A stretch of DNA of 61,059 nt, taken from Purshia tridentata. Lineage: Eukaryota; Streptophyta; Magnoliopsida; Rosales; Rosaceae. Both the position numbers and the translations under genes were made by a program. This document shows positions 1 to 11,036 of this stretch, piece by piece. The stretch lies in the NCBI GenBank assembly GCA_003254885.1, contig QANT01004738.1, positions 1-61,059 on the forward strand, read 5' to 3'. The number at the start of each line of letters is the position of its first letter. Positions within the stretch are counted from its first letter, which is position 1. The notes under the pieces were generated by a model, which had not been told where the DNA came from, did no database searches, and saw only the letters and a program-made list of their open reading frames with translations.

Positions 1-147
1 TGTTTGATCAAAATTAGATAGCCAAATAATTTTCGATTTGATTAATTTTTTGTAATGATGATCTATTAATAAATATCTAAAAAATAGACAGTTTGGATTG
101 TTGAAAAACTATGGGAGTAGGCTCCATGAGATATCCTACAATGGAAA

Positions 148-178
<31 letters not shown>

Positions 179-1589
179 TTAAGGTCTCATGCATCCCCCT
201 GGCCCCAAAAAAGATCTCACGCATGCATCCCTATGTAGTTCCATGTTTTTCTCTGAACTTTTTGGTTTGTTAATTCTAATTTACGTCCGACCTTGAGCCA
301 ACTCATTATTATTAGTACATGTCAATAATTTTATCTCACTTTACACAAGAACAATCGTCTTATTAGGGGAATTCGATCTTTAGATGATTTAATTCATCCC
401 CCTCGATGGAGAAATTAATATGGAGCTCCATATTTCTACATCAGCTTTTATTAAGAATTTCGCGAAGGGGTTACATCACCTTCAAGTGAAGGGTCCAGCC
501 AAGAAGAACCTATAGCTAGCTTCCTTTTTTGGTGTACTTGTGTTTTGTGTTTTTGGTCTTTTGTTGTCTTTGTTCTTTTTCTCTACAGATTATTGTCGAC
601 ATATATTTTCAGCAATTTTGTTATTTTGATCACATTCTCAATATGATTGCTAACTTCACCGTGTAGCATCAAATTCAAGACCTAAAACATAAAAATTAAG
701 CCCATCTTTAAACTGCTCAGAAAAAATACCCCGCCTTTCAAAAAAGATAGTGACGAGGAATGAAGATTGCCAAGATAATATAAAGACATACACACAGAAA
801 CAAGCAGTGCAGTCAATGCAGAACCATCGGATTCGGACTAAGCAAACAAACTAGTAGGCCAGGCAAATATTCTAATGTCCTCAACAGAGGTTGTCAGAGA
901 ACTGATAAAGAGAAGTTTATGCATAAACATCATTTGGTAATAGTATTTGGATATGATTCATATGACACTGATGTTTCTTTAATTTTATGTGAGTATATAT
1001 TGATCATATAATTAAAGACCTACATATGATCGAATAGGTTTTCGTAAATTGTAACTAGCAATTCCACACTACTTTATACTAGGGAAAAATGCGGCTACAC
1101 TCCCTCAACTATACGCTGTTTTCAGTTGCTAGAGGTCTAGAGAGTAGAGACCCACTGTCATCTCCTTGAACCCAATCAGACTAACATTTATAAATGCTAG
1201 CTGAGATCTAACACTTATATGAAACCTGAATTTGGAAGTTCTTTTGCTAGTGTCGTGGTAGCTGTAATTTAGTCGTTTTTGTTTGGGTGCCCGATGCTTA
1301 AAATTTGTGTGTTCTTTTGCTAGTTCTTATTCTCTTGCTAGTTATAATAAGCTTAAAGTCTGCTTATTCTATGATCAACTGCTCTAGTGCAAGATTGAAT
1401 TATTATATAATTACTTCTACTAGGTTCCAATTTCTAGGAACTTTATATTTTGTCCGACGTTAACCAAACATAAACAATATGTGAATAAATAAAATAAATG
1501 GAGAATCTAGTTCATTTTATTATCAGTCTTTTTTAAATTAAGGCCGGTAATGATGTTAGGATTTTTAATCAAGTTTTTTTCGATTTGAG

Positions 1590-1815
1590 ATATTACGTTT
1601 TATCGAGATTTCTGTTTTGGTTTTGGTTGCTAATTTTGTTTCTAGAGTGCGCGTGTGGTTGTGGCTCATTTTGCAGCGAACCCTCGTGGTTGGTGGCGAT
1701 GGTTGGTCTTGTCAGTGGCTGCTCATCCCTGGGACTAGGTTTTGTTTTCTTTTTCTTGCCTTGGTGCTTCTTTAATGAAATTCTTCAGCCCCAAAAAATA
1801 AAAAATAAAAAATCA
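1590..1815 (+). mobile_element. possible LINE 3'-end fragment
   Basis: A GT-rich, pyrimidine-rich block runs into a motif of the type CTTTAATGAAATTCTTC and then an A-rich tail with repeated AAAAAT near 1795-1820. This is the look of the 3' untranslated end of plant non-LTR retrotransposons. No reverse transcriptase sequence is present, so the call rests on composition and tail only. Confidence 0.25.
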
Positions 1816-2639
1816 CAAAGTTTTGAAATCAATCCAGTCTATCTTTCCCTCATTATCTCTATAGATAAAGTTATCGATCTTCTCAAACAATTATATGTGT
1901 TATGTTATCAAACTTTTAATCTAAATTATATATTTAAATAAAAATTTATAAAATTTATGATTTAGATTAATAGTTAACATCTCATATTATCTGATAAAAA
2001 ATATTTCTCTTAATTGATCAATAGGCTAAACTAAACTCGACTTGATCAGTGGATTTAAGCTAATATTTACTGAAAGAGAATAGTGAGAACTAGAACTAGA
2101 ACTACAGGGAGAAGGTTTATAGGTTAGAGTCCAATGCATTTGCAAATAATATATAGTATATCTAATCAGTAGTTGACTAATTTCTGCAAAGAGAGCGATG
2201 GTGACTGTATAATTTCGTGTTCTCGAGGGTTTTTGGAAGTCGTAGGATGTGAAAAAGAGTTTGAAAATGATGGTTGTAAAGTTAATTTATAACAATTAGT
2301 TTACAAATAAGATCTTCATTTTTAAGTAAATTGTTTACTAAAATTAATAGTGTATGGTAAAATTTATATTTCTAGTTTTAAATCAAAGATAAAGCCTTGT
2401 ACAGAAAAATCAAAGATTATTAATAGAAGGAAAACTAAGTGAAAACAAAAACGATGATAGGTAGAAGCGATACATGGGAAAGTATATATAGATTTGTTCA
2501 AAAAAAATAATAATAATATGCACATATACATGCACATCATATAATTGGTCCAAAATAATAATAATAATAACCATGACATGGAACCAGCATCTCAAACATT
2601 AAAACACCATGAGCTAATTTCTAATTAAATAGGTTGAAC

Positions 2640-2745
2640 TACGGCGCGTTGGTTTAGTGATATTTTTTTCCCCAATATTGAAATATTTGGTTTCAAGTTC
2701 AAATCTATCCTCCTCTAGATTTTTATTTTATTTAAAAAAAAAGAG
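2640..2745 (+). mobile_element. possible tRNA-derived SINE fragment
   Basis: An A-box-like TTGGTTTAGTGATA near 2648 is followed about 45 bases later by a B-box-like TTCAAGTTCAAATC, and then by a T-rich and A-rich tail. This internal pol III promoter order is typical of tRNA-derived SINEs. It is not a tRNA gene: no acceptor stem or cloverleaf can be formed. Target duplications were not found. Confidence 0.35.
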
Positions 2746-3465
2746 GAACACTCACGTAATTAAACAGAACACTGAAAACACCACAAAAAATGAAATCTCA
2801 ACAAATTATGCATATTATATATTCCTAAATTTCTAATCAACATACAGATCGATTAAACGTAACAAAGTTCATTAACATCAACTTCAAAAAACAGTACAAA
2901 AAATTCAGGAAAGAAAAAACTGAGAATCATATATTATGCATACCTAACAAACAATGAAACCACCCCACACCATATAATGAAGGGAAAGTTTGTAATTTGA
3001 AAGCCCAAAACATACAAGCTGGCCATATGACCCAGGAGAAAAATTTACATTTACTGTTTTATTGATTAAATGGAATTTTCTAAATTAGGTATGATAATAA
3101 TAATATTAAAAACTAAAATAAAACTATTAAGTATTACGAACATATATAACGAGAAATAAATAAAAAATGACAACAAAATATAGGTAGTCACCTAAAATAA
3201 TTTATCACAAAGAGGCATTTTTTAATCAAAATAAATTGTTATGCTTAATCAAAAGACATAATATTTGTGTTTAACATAAAAAAAAAGACATAATATTTGC
3301 TCATAAAAGAGACAGATCGACACAATATTTATAATGTTTTTTATTTATAGATATTTGCTCAGAAAATTGAGGGAAGTATAAGCAGATTCCCTTTTGGAGT
3401 ATTCCGAAAGTGTAACTTAGGGAAAAAGAACAATAAAATACATAATTAAATTTGAAACCCTCACC

Positions 3466-3580
3466 AATAAAGTATGTCAAATTGTATTATACAAATATAT
3501 ATATATATTTAACGTTACAATAAAGTATGTCAAATTGTATTATACAAATATATAACCTTATAGTATATATTTAACGTTAC
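3466..3580. repeat. tandem duplication, about 55-bp unit
   Basis: Two adjacent copies share AATAAAGTATGTCAAATTG, an AT stretch and the end TATTTAACGTTAC. The second copy carries a small insertion in its AT part. The duplication sits directly upstream of the small secreted-protein gene and doubles a TATA-like TATATATTTAAC element. Confidence 0.85.
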
Positions 3581-3610
3581 TTTTTTTTTTGGCCAGCAGT
3601 ATATATTTAA
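3562..3610 (+). promoter_or_regulatory. candidate TATA elements of the 3656 gene
   Basis: Two copies of a GTATATATTTAAC element lie near 3563 and 3600, about 93 and 56 bases before the ATG at 3656. Either would be placed sensibly for a short plant 5' leader. The doubling partly comes from the tandem duplication upstream. Confidence 0.4.
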
Positions 3611-3655
3611 CTTTAAAACAACAAACATTTCATAAAAATAGAAAGAGCAAAAGCA

Positions 3656-4006
3656 ATGGAGGCAAATCAATGGAGACTAGTTATGATATTAGTATTAGGA
3701 TGGATGAGTCTTATGCAAGTTGTAGTGCAAGCACAAAATGCTCCATTTGGCTCTCCCTCTCCTTCTCCTTTATTTCACACTCATGATCTCCTTCTACCCT
3801 TTTTAGTTGATGAAATATATGTCCCTCTTCGTTTGTTGAAAAAGTATAGCCCTGAAATGTATGAGCGTCTTCATTTTTTAAGAATGAAAAACCGTGAACA
3901 TTTTGACTGTTTATTTCAGACTGCTTTTGGATTTGCAACCCATGAAAATTTTCATACATGTTTTGTAAATCATTCACAACATTGTACTAAAAAGCATCAT
4001 CCTTGA
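3656..4006 (+). CDS. small predicted secreted protein, 116 aa, unknown family
   Basis: A single open frame encodes 116 residues. Residues 1-26 look like a secretory signal peptide: a short polar start with one Arg, a hydrophobic core around 8-23 and a likely cut after VQA. The mature part begins with a Pro/Ser-rich stretch (29-38), continues with a mixed helical-looking segment (about 50-80) and ends in a His-rich tail with three Cys at 85, 102 and 110. The start is supported by an A-rich leader, the favourable context AAGCAATGG, and TATA-like elements just upstream. I do not recognise the family. An odd number of mature Cys argues against a classic defensin or lipid-transfer fold. It could be a lineage-specific secreted peptide or a decayed cysteine-rich protein. 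No function is assigned. Confidence 0.5.
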   Translation: MEANQWRLVMILVLGWMSLMQVVVQAQNAPFGSPSPSPLFHTHDLLLPFLVDEIYVPLRLLKKYSPEMYERLHFLRMKNREHFDCLFQTAFGFATHENFHTCFVNHSQHCTKKHHP

Positions 4007-5670
4007 GAAACGTTGGTTTTGGTATGTATTAATATTCTTTACTCTATTTTTTCTTCATGCAAAAGATACCCAATTATTAGTCTAATATATACATATAGTC
4101 TACCTATTAATATTATATATAGTGAGAAAAAAGGATACACTAATACTCCACTTTGGGTAAATATATCATGTAAAGAAAAAATATGGAAGAAAAATAAGAG
4201 AAAAAAAGAAAAAAGGTGAAGATACCTCTGCGTCAGGTTCAATAATTCTAGAACATTAGAAAAATGAAAAATCCCAAATTAAATTTTTAAAAAAATCCGG
4301 GTCTCAGATTGATGTGCAGAATATGAAGAATATAAAATAGTAGAAGAAGATTAGAGGAATTTTATTTACTTTTTCCTCAGAATTTTAGTGGAAGAAGATC
4401 GAAGAAGAATATCGCACTGTCTATTTTTAAGAAAAAAATATTTATTATGATTCCATGAATTTTTTTATGTTCATAATTAACGATATACACCAAAAACATA
4501 GGTTACAATTGGAAATTAAAAATCTTCTTTAGTGCTTGGCCAAAAAATATGTTCATAATTAACGATATACACCAAAAACATATGTTACAATTGGAAATTA
4601 AAAATCTTCTTTAGTGCTTGGCCAAAAAAAAAAAAATCTTATTTTGTGCATTGAATCGTGTATGCTTGAATAATATGTTCCATTTTACACACGTACATGT
4701 ATCAATGCAAATGAAAAAAAAAAAAATTTATTATTTACCTTGAGTCTAGAAGTTATACCAAGAGACTATCAACTTAAGGATTTAGATCCTCTACTAATTC
4801 CTTCTGTACATGTTGATGTCATAATAAACTTTGGTAATGCACCACACCAAAAATTTTCAAACATCGCAAAAAACAAGACATATATGTATGCACAATATCA
4901 TAAATTTAAAACCCAAATAAAAAACTAAAATGGTAAGAATTGATTTTCATAATCATAATTAATAATTTTAAGTTGCTTAACTTAAGGTCTTTATTTTGTA
5001 TGATTAAAAATTGTCATTTGAATATGCAGGATCAATATAGGAATGCTAAATAATAGAGTTGACTCAACAAAACATAAAAGAAAAGCAATCCAACGTGGCA
5101 TCATTGAAAATGGGTTTAGACCGAAAATAAAAAAACCCTTTTGAGTTTCATACAACAACATGTATTGAATGTATATCTAAACATCCATTATTCTTATATC
5201 TAAATAACTAAAAACCCTTCAGTTTCTCCCCGGCATGATGTTGTTTCTTCTATTTTATTTGAGGAAATTCTTGGCAGGGCTAGGTCTGGATTTATTTTAA
5301 TGTAATTTTTGCTGGTTTCGGCTTTCTTAGCTCTCCATTTCAGACAAAAATAAAATTTCTTATTATTAGTATTGTTGTTGTTGCTCAATTTTGTAACTTG
5401 AAACTGGTACTTTTAAACAGTACCATCCAAAAATGACACTAACTTAATTGTTATAAGAAGTTACCATTACGTACAATAGTGTCACTCACTGTCTCCTCCA
5501 CTCTGGGATTTACTAGTTAATATAAATTTTGAATAAGTTCCCAACCATTGTGCATCCATTAGTGTTCGAATGCAGACAAGTAGAACAAACTAGATGACAT
5601 TTAGTTTTTTTATTTTATGAAACTAGATTTTCATTATCATGATCGATGTAATCTCATACACAAAAAGGTC
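4007..5670. other. gene-free AT-rich stretch with one tandem duplication
   Basis: No gene is evident. A perfect-looking 82-bp tandem duplication lies at 4466-4630. The remainder is AT-rich and low in coding potential; short open frames here are A- or T-rich and resemble nothing known. Confidence 0.5.
4466..4630. repeat. 82-bp tandem duplication
   Basis: Copy 1 (4466-4547) and copy 2 (4548-about 4630) share TATGTTCATAATTAACG, CACCAAAAACATA and TTTAGTGCTTGGCC in the same order, with about one mismatch (AGG versus ATG). Such near-identity indicates a recent event. Confidence 0.9.
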
Positions 5671-5674
5671 TTAC

Positions 5675-5890
5675 AATGATAAATTCATAGCCAAGCGAGC
5701 AAGCTCATGAGCTACCGAATTCACCTTCCTAGGGCAATGACAAAGTTGAGTGACAGGCATTATTTGATGGAGCAGCAGTTTGATATGTTCAACAATATTA
5801 CCTTCCATCTCGCCAACACTCCTTAGACCCATTGAGAAGGAGATCGAGGTATCTCCAAGGAATCAGTCTCAATCACAAAAGGAAACAAAC
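5675..5890 (-). pseudogene. decayed RNase H-like (RVT_3) fragment
   Basis: Read on the minus strand, a frame near 5880 gives FVIETDSLEI, the beta-strand with the catalytic Asp typical of plant RVT_3 RNase H domains. About 150 bases further on, after in-frame stops and a frame change, comes PRKVNSVAHELARLAMN, the equally typical end of the same domain with its conserved Asn and His. The spacing between the two blocks is close to that of an intact domain. This is therefore a broken copy of an RNase H domain, probably from a LINE-type retroelement or a related host gene. No intact reading frame remains. Confidence 0.6.
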
Positions 5891-6574
5891 AAATCACCCA
5901 CCGATTGCTTCAATATTATTGCCCCCATCAACTCCCCTTCTTCAATAATTGAATTTCAAAGTTTTATTTTTTATTTTTATTCCTTTATGCGCTCAAAGGC
6001 TGTTCTTTCCACGTCTGAGTTCCCTAAATTTGCCTATTTGTGTTGGGTTTAATGGAGTTTCTGGTAATATTGAGGGTTTCATGGTTTTCTAGGATGAATT
6101 TTGATTAGAGTTTAGAGGCAAGGGAAAAAAATTGCAATAAGAGGCATCATACCTCGCGGTTGGAGCTTGAGCTGATTTAGTTGTTGCTCAAACGCACATT
6201 GCTTGTTTTTTGGAAGGGCTTGAACATCACCCAAGTTATGCTCAAACACATTGCTTACCGTATGGATAAGCAAGTTTTGAGGGTTCTTAATTTAGGGATT
6301 AATTTTCTTGTCGATATAGGATTTACTTATTAGTTAACTTGTTCTACTTCATCTAGACTTATAATTTAAGGCCTATGGTTTATAAATACACAAATTAATA
6401 TGACAATTTGAGGTTGGCCTATAATAAGAATGTGGCGCCGCTACTACTACTGGCTCTTCTATCGGCTTCTCCTTCAAAGTTTTCTGGGTTTTCCTCTGGG
6501 TGAAGAAGAGAAAGGTGGGTAAATAGATGGTAGCAGATTTGGAGAAGAAGAGGTGATGGATTAAATTGGGGACA

Positions 6575-6966
6575 ATGCTTGGGTCCTCAAGCTTGAGGAC
6601 CAACCTTATCCTCAAGTCCGCTAAAAATCATAATTCCGTCATGCTGGCTCAAGATCAAAACCGTTCAATTTTTAGATCACCTAGTAAAGATCATTTTTGA
6701 AAAAAATCAACTCAATCGGAAATCGTTTGATTGTATAACTGTTAACGAATGGATACATGGTTTGGTCTTTTAACTATGACCTTATATTTATTCGTTAACA
6801 ATTGTACGACCAAACGATTTCCGATTGAGTTGATTTTTTGTAAAGATGATCTTTATTCAGTAATCTAAAAATTGAATGGTTCCGATTTTGAACCGACATG
6901 GCGGAATTATGACTTTTTTCGAGCTTGAGGACAAGGTTGGTCCTCAAACTTGAGCACCCGAGCATT
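6575..6966. mobile_element. foldback (long inverted-repeat) MITE, about 390 bp
   Basis: The two halves are near-complete reverse complements. The outer arms read TGCTTGGGTCCTCAAGCTTG at the left and, as reverse complement of the right end, TGCTCGGGTGCTCAAGTTTG. The inner arms share ATCAACTCAATCGGAAATCG and GTTAACGAAT. The unpaired centre is only some 20-30 bases, near 6770. No coding capacity and no certain target duplication are seen. The arms differ by scattered substitutions, so the element is not very recent. Confidence 0.85.
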
Positions 6967-9900
6967 TTTCTTAAATTAGATGTTTTGTTTGGATTTGAGT
7001 TGAGCAATAAAACTTGTGTGTTTGTTTGTTTGCTTGAAACAAAATTAAAAAAGGCGACAAATGACTCTATTTATTGGACCACATCAACTTTTTACGTATA
7101 AGAAGGGTCCATTTATGACAGGGTTAAATGCAGTTCAAAGAAATTGACCCTTAGCTTCAACTCACATCATACGTCTACTGTCCATTCTTTAATGCTTATT
7201 GGATATGTTAGAGGCTTAGAGCCAATAAATAGGAATGAAAAAATGCTCTAAATCTTGGCAGACAAACTAAATTAAACTACATTATGGCCTTAATTAGGTG
7301 GTCATAATAAATTTTAAGATCAGAAAAGTCTAAATCTCCAGATTGTGGATTCAGATGGGGCGCTCCAAAATTGATTGAGAATATTGAAGTCAAAATGGAC
7401 AAACTGGAGGTAAGGTACAAAGAAACGAAGAAAAAAGAGATAGAATAGATGATAGAAAGTCTAATGTCTTTAATGATTTGCTATTAAATGTGGATGGAAA
7501 TTTGTACCGTTCTCACTAATTAATGGCACATGGAAGGGTCAGTCCACCACACTAATATGACATATCATATTCTTTAATTTTCTGCTTTGAATAAAAAATG
7601 ATTTACCTCTTATATCCCAATTTTTTGTGACAGAATGCCAAGCTTTAATGGATGGATTGGACCGACTGATGACAATGTTATTTATTGGTCGTGTGTGTAC
7701 CTCTATGGCTTGGCCACGGTGCACTATTATTTCATTTCCCAAATGAATCAAGCAAAATTTGGACGTGTTTGGTAACATTGTAACACACATGTCATCATTC
7801 TCTTGTCCTATTTTTTTGGGTCAATATCATCATTAATCTTGTCCTTAGGAGAAGAGTTTTGTTTGTGACGCTTACACTGCACCACGTACAACAAACACTT
7901 GTCTTACTTTTGATTTTTTTGAAGATCACATTTTTTTAGCTCAGTTTCACTTTTGACCGATACACTAGAACAATCAGCTTCCTTTTTTAGTGGTTTATGG
8001 TGATGACATGTTTAATGTTCGAGGATATTGTTCTTCTGGTTGTAATTGTTTTATCTGTTTGCAAAAGAGGAGGTAAAATTTCTTATGAATTCTTTAGATT
8101 CGGTGTGGGCTTTTTATCTTTAATCAATCTTAAAATTAATATATTACGCAAAAATTAGCTCAAAATACTAAAAAGCATACTATTTTATATTTAGCATTAT
8201 AAGTTTTTAACATTTATATACTAAGTAAACGAAACTCATAAACCAAAACAAAATAAAAGAAGAATACCCAAAAAAAAGGCCATGATTTTCCTTAAACAAA
8301 AGAAGACCATGGTTTAACTTCTTACAATTATGAACATAAACATTAATTTATTTTTCAGACCAAGAAAAAAAAAGATAAACATCAAATATTCATGCTTTTA
8401 TTAGTCCAAATCAAACAAGTTGGGCAAAAACAAACTTTAAATCAAATAATTAATCAACCCAATGAAAAGGAAATGGGAACTAACAGAACCTCATTTTTAA
8501 ACAAAAAGGACATTGGCCGTACTGAATACGAATCTCTTGGAAACCACACCCATCAAACTGCACCCACCACATGTATAAAGAAAGTTGTATGCACAAATAC
8601 TATTCAAACATTTTTTTTTGGCACATCAAACTATTCAACTTTCATAAACTATAAGTCTATAAATTACTGAATTTAAATCTAAACCACATTTATACAATCC
8701 TATATTCAAACAAGATTTCTTTTTTATGTTCCGAAAGTAGGATTCGAATTTTAGAGAAGACAAATATTAAGAGACAAAAAATAGTTGGCATTCAAACATA
8801 ATTTTATGTTGAGGGGAAAAGGAAATGATTTTACGTAATTAAAAATTCAAATTCACAAACTAAATTACCAACATATTGCAAATTAACAAGAGAAAATTTT
8901 CCAACGTTGTATATGATAGTAAAATGATTTTTCCTTTTTGAGAAAAAATATTTATTTGGTCAAAATAAAAATATATGTTTCCTAATAGTAAAAATTATAT
9001 ATCTAGTAGTAAAAAGTGAACTTAGAAACAATCAACATCCAACATGCATGTGGACAGATCGTAGTAGTAAAAAATATATATCGTACTAGGGGTTAAGCTG
9101 CACAGCATCCTATGTGGACAGATCGAAAAAGCCCAATGCACTATGCCCTAAGATAGAAATGGATGAACCTTTTGATCTAATGGTCAGAAACATGCATGTA
9201 CATACAAACCCTTGTACTGTAGCAAGCTCTTTTTGTAACATACTCTCAATCAAACAAAGTATGGATTTAACATAGAGAGCTTCAAGTAAAAATGTCCTCA
9301 TTACTTTAAAAAAAACTAAAGTAAGAATATCATCTTTATATTCGATAATGCAACTCAATGATTGAATGGTCATACGTCTCTAAACTGAAATTAACAAAAT
9401 TAGTAATTTTTTTGTTATCTAAACTGGAAGACAAACATAGTATGTCATATAAAATTAAAATGATATTGATAGTAATAAACTAACTAAAAAACTTATGATT
9501 TGGTTGGTTTTTAACAAGAATGATCTTTAAATGACATCCTAATATTTAAATAATTTGATTATTAAATTATACGTTTGAGATAATATGTCATTGTTTTTGT
9601 AAAGAAAGGACATACTTACTTACACTCCCTCGCATTTAACAACACTAATGAAATAATGATGGACTTTTCTACCAAAGAAACCGACCAATCGATGAACTAA
9701 CTGACATCGAACCAATTAGATCGGTTATTTTTTTAAAATTTCGGTATCGTCAATATAACCAAACCAAATCGATGGTTTTCTGCTTCGGAATGATTGTTAG
9801 TTTCTCAAACCGATAGTTATTGATACTGAACCAAACGCTTCCAAATTGACCAAGAACTCGCCTGTTTGGTTCTGTATCTCTTAAATCAGTCTCTCAGTCT

Positions 9901-10239
9901 CTCGGTCTCCAGAAACCCAACACCACCACCTCCACTTCAACCACCAACCCAGCAACCTAGGACCACCATAGCACCACCTCCACCACCTCTTGATCTCAAA
10001 CTGATAGAAGGCTTTCGGGCTGGGCCACTATCAACTGATAACGATTCAATTGGTAACTAACGTCCCACGATTTGATAAGATCTCAGAAATTTCTCATCGA
10101 TCAGTAATTGATTTGGGCAATTTCGGTTAGGTTACCCCTAAATGAAAATGTAAATTTTTGTGTAACTTATAATATACATAAAATTCTGAATTTGGGAATT
10201 TGAGACAACATCGAAGATTGAACATCCCTTTTATTCGCC
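6967..10239. other. gene-free AT-rich stretch
   Basis: I see nothing I can support as a gene. There are A- and T-rich tracts and a few short open frames with no recognisable motif. Around 9690-9860 the sequence has repeated ACCGA/CGGT words of the kind left by old transposons, but I could not define ends. Confidence 0.5.
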
Positions 10240-10790
10240 GGTTCCGGAGAGCGAGAGACCTCAGACCGACCCTACCCTTTTATTTCTTTCCATGACCGTT
10301 AATAAAGCAGATGTGGTCGGGTCAGGTGTGGCCCAGGTCCATTCAATCGGGTCCCATTGATATTACCCACGTGGCCCCACCTATTACCTTCCCCAAGCAT
10401 CCGAATCCGATCCATCAGTCAGAATTTATTGAAACATTTAAAGCACACACAATAAAACAACTCAGGGTCAGGGGTGAGAGGGTGAGAGAGAGACAGACTT
10501 TAGTGGCTTTTGCGGGCCCCACCAACATAGTCATGGTTATTAATGGTCACGCTGCCACCTTAGTTTTAAGTGGCCGCGTGGACCCACGCCGGCCACTGGA
10601 TCAAATTTTGTGAACCGGACCCCACGCATTTGGCTCAGTTACTGGGTGCCTTTTTTCAGTGTGGAGGACCAGCATCATCGCTCATGGTTCTGAGTCCCAC
10701 AATGCGGTGGCGGTCTCACTCATCAGACTCAAACCCAGACGCAAGGAAAGCAAGTTGACAGGGAGGAGGGCAATTTCGTAATTCCACAAA
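10240..10790. other. GC-richer island without a supported gene
   Basis: GC content rises clearly against the flanks. The segment has many GTCCCAC/GGACCCAC words and a CCCACGTGGCC core at about 10366-10376, containing the G-box/ABRE CACGTG. It lies downstream of the minus-strand OCTOPUS-like gene. Open frames here have Pro/Arg-rich noise composition. It could be a regulatory region or a remnant exon; I cannot decide which. Confidence 0.35.
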
Positions 10791-11036
10791 AATTACTCAC
10801 TATATTAAAATTAATTACGTCAGATTCCAGATTATACAACAAAAAATCTGTCCTGTGGTAAGTTGGTAACCAACAACATTCGTATACAGAGAGAGAGCCA
10901 CCATTCCTTTTATAAATTTAATTATCATCCATATGTTTCAAATTTAAAAAGAAAAAGAGTTAAAGACAAATGGGCAAAACCGTACTTCCCACGTAGACAA
11001 ACCATAATAACAGCGGGGTCGTCAACGACTCAACGA

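Larger units (their letters stand above)
1..3465. other. gene-free AT-rich stretch
   Basis: I see no convincing gene here. The stretch is very AT-rich and holds an (AT)n run at about 157-180. A G/T-rich segment at 1590-1815 ends in an A-rich tail and could be the 3' end of a LINE. A tRNA-like box pair lies at 2640-2745. The open frames present start at non-ATG codons or are low-complexity, and none resembles a known protein. Confidence 0.6.

Noticed and set aside
1585..1941. 118-codon hydrophobic frame
   Set aside because: It starts at TTG, is T/G-rich and runs into an A-rich tail. It is more likely retroelement 3' sequence than a membrane protein.
9866..10060. Pro/Thr-rich 64-codon frame
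   Set aside because: Low-complexity CCACCA repeats without a motif, signal or leader.
10311..10758. Two overlapping frames of 100 and 62 codons in the GC-rich island
   Set aside because: No recognisable motif, overlapping in different frames, and explained by fewer stop codons in GC-rich DNA.
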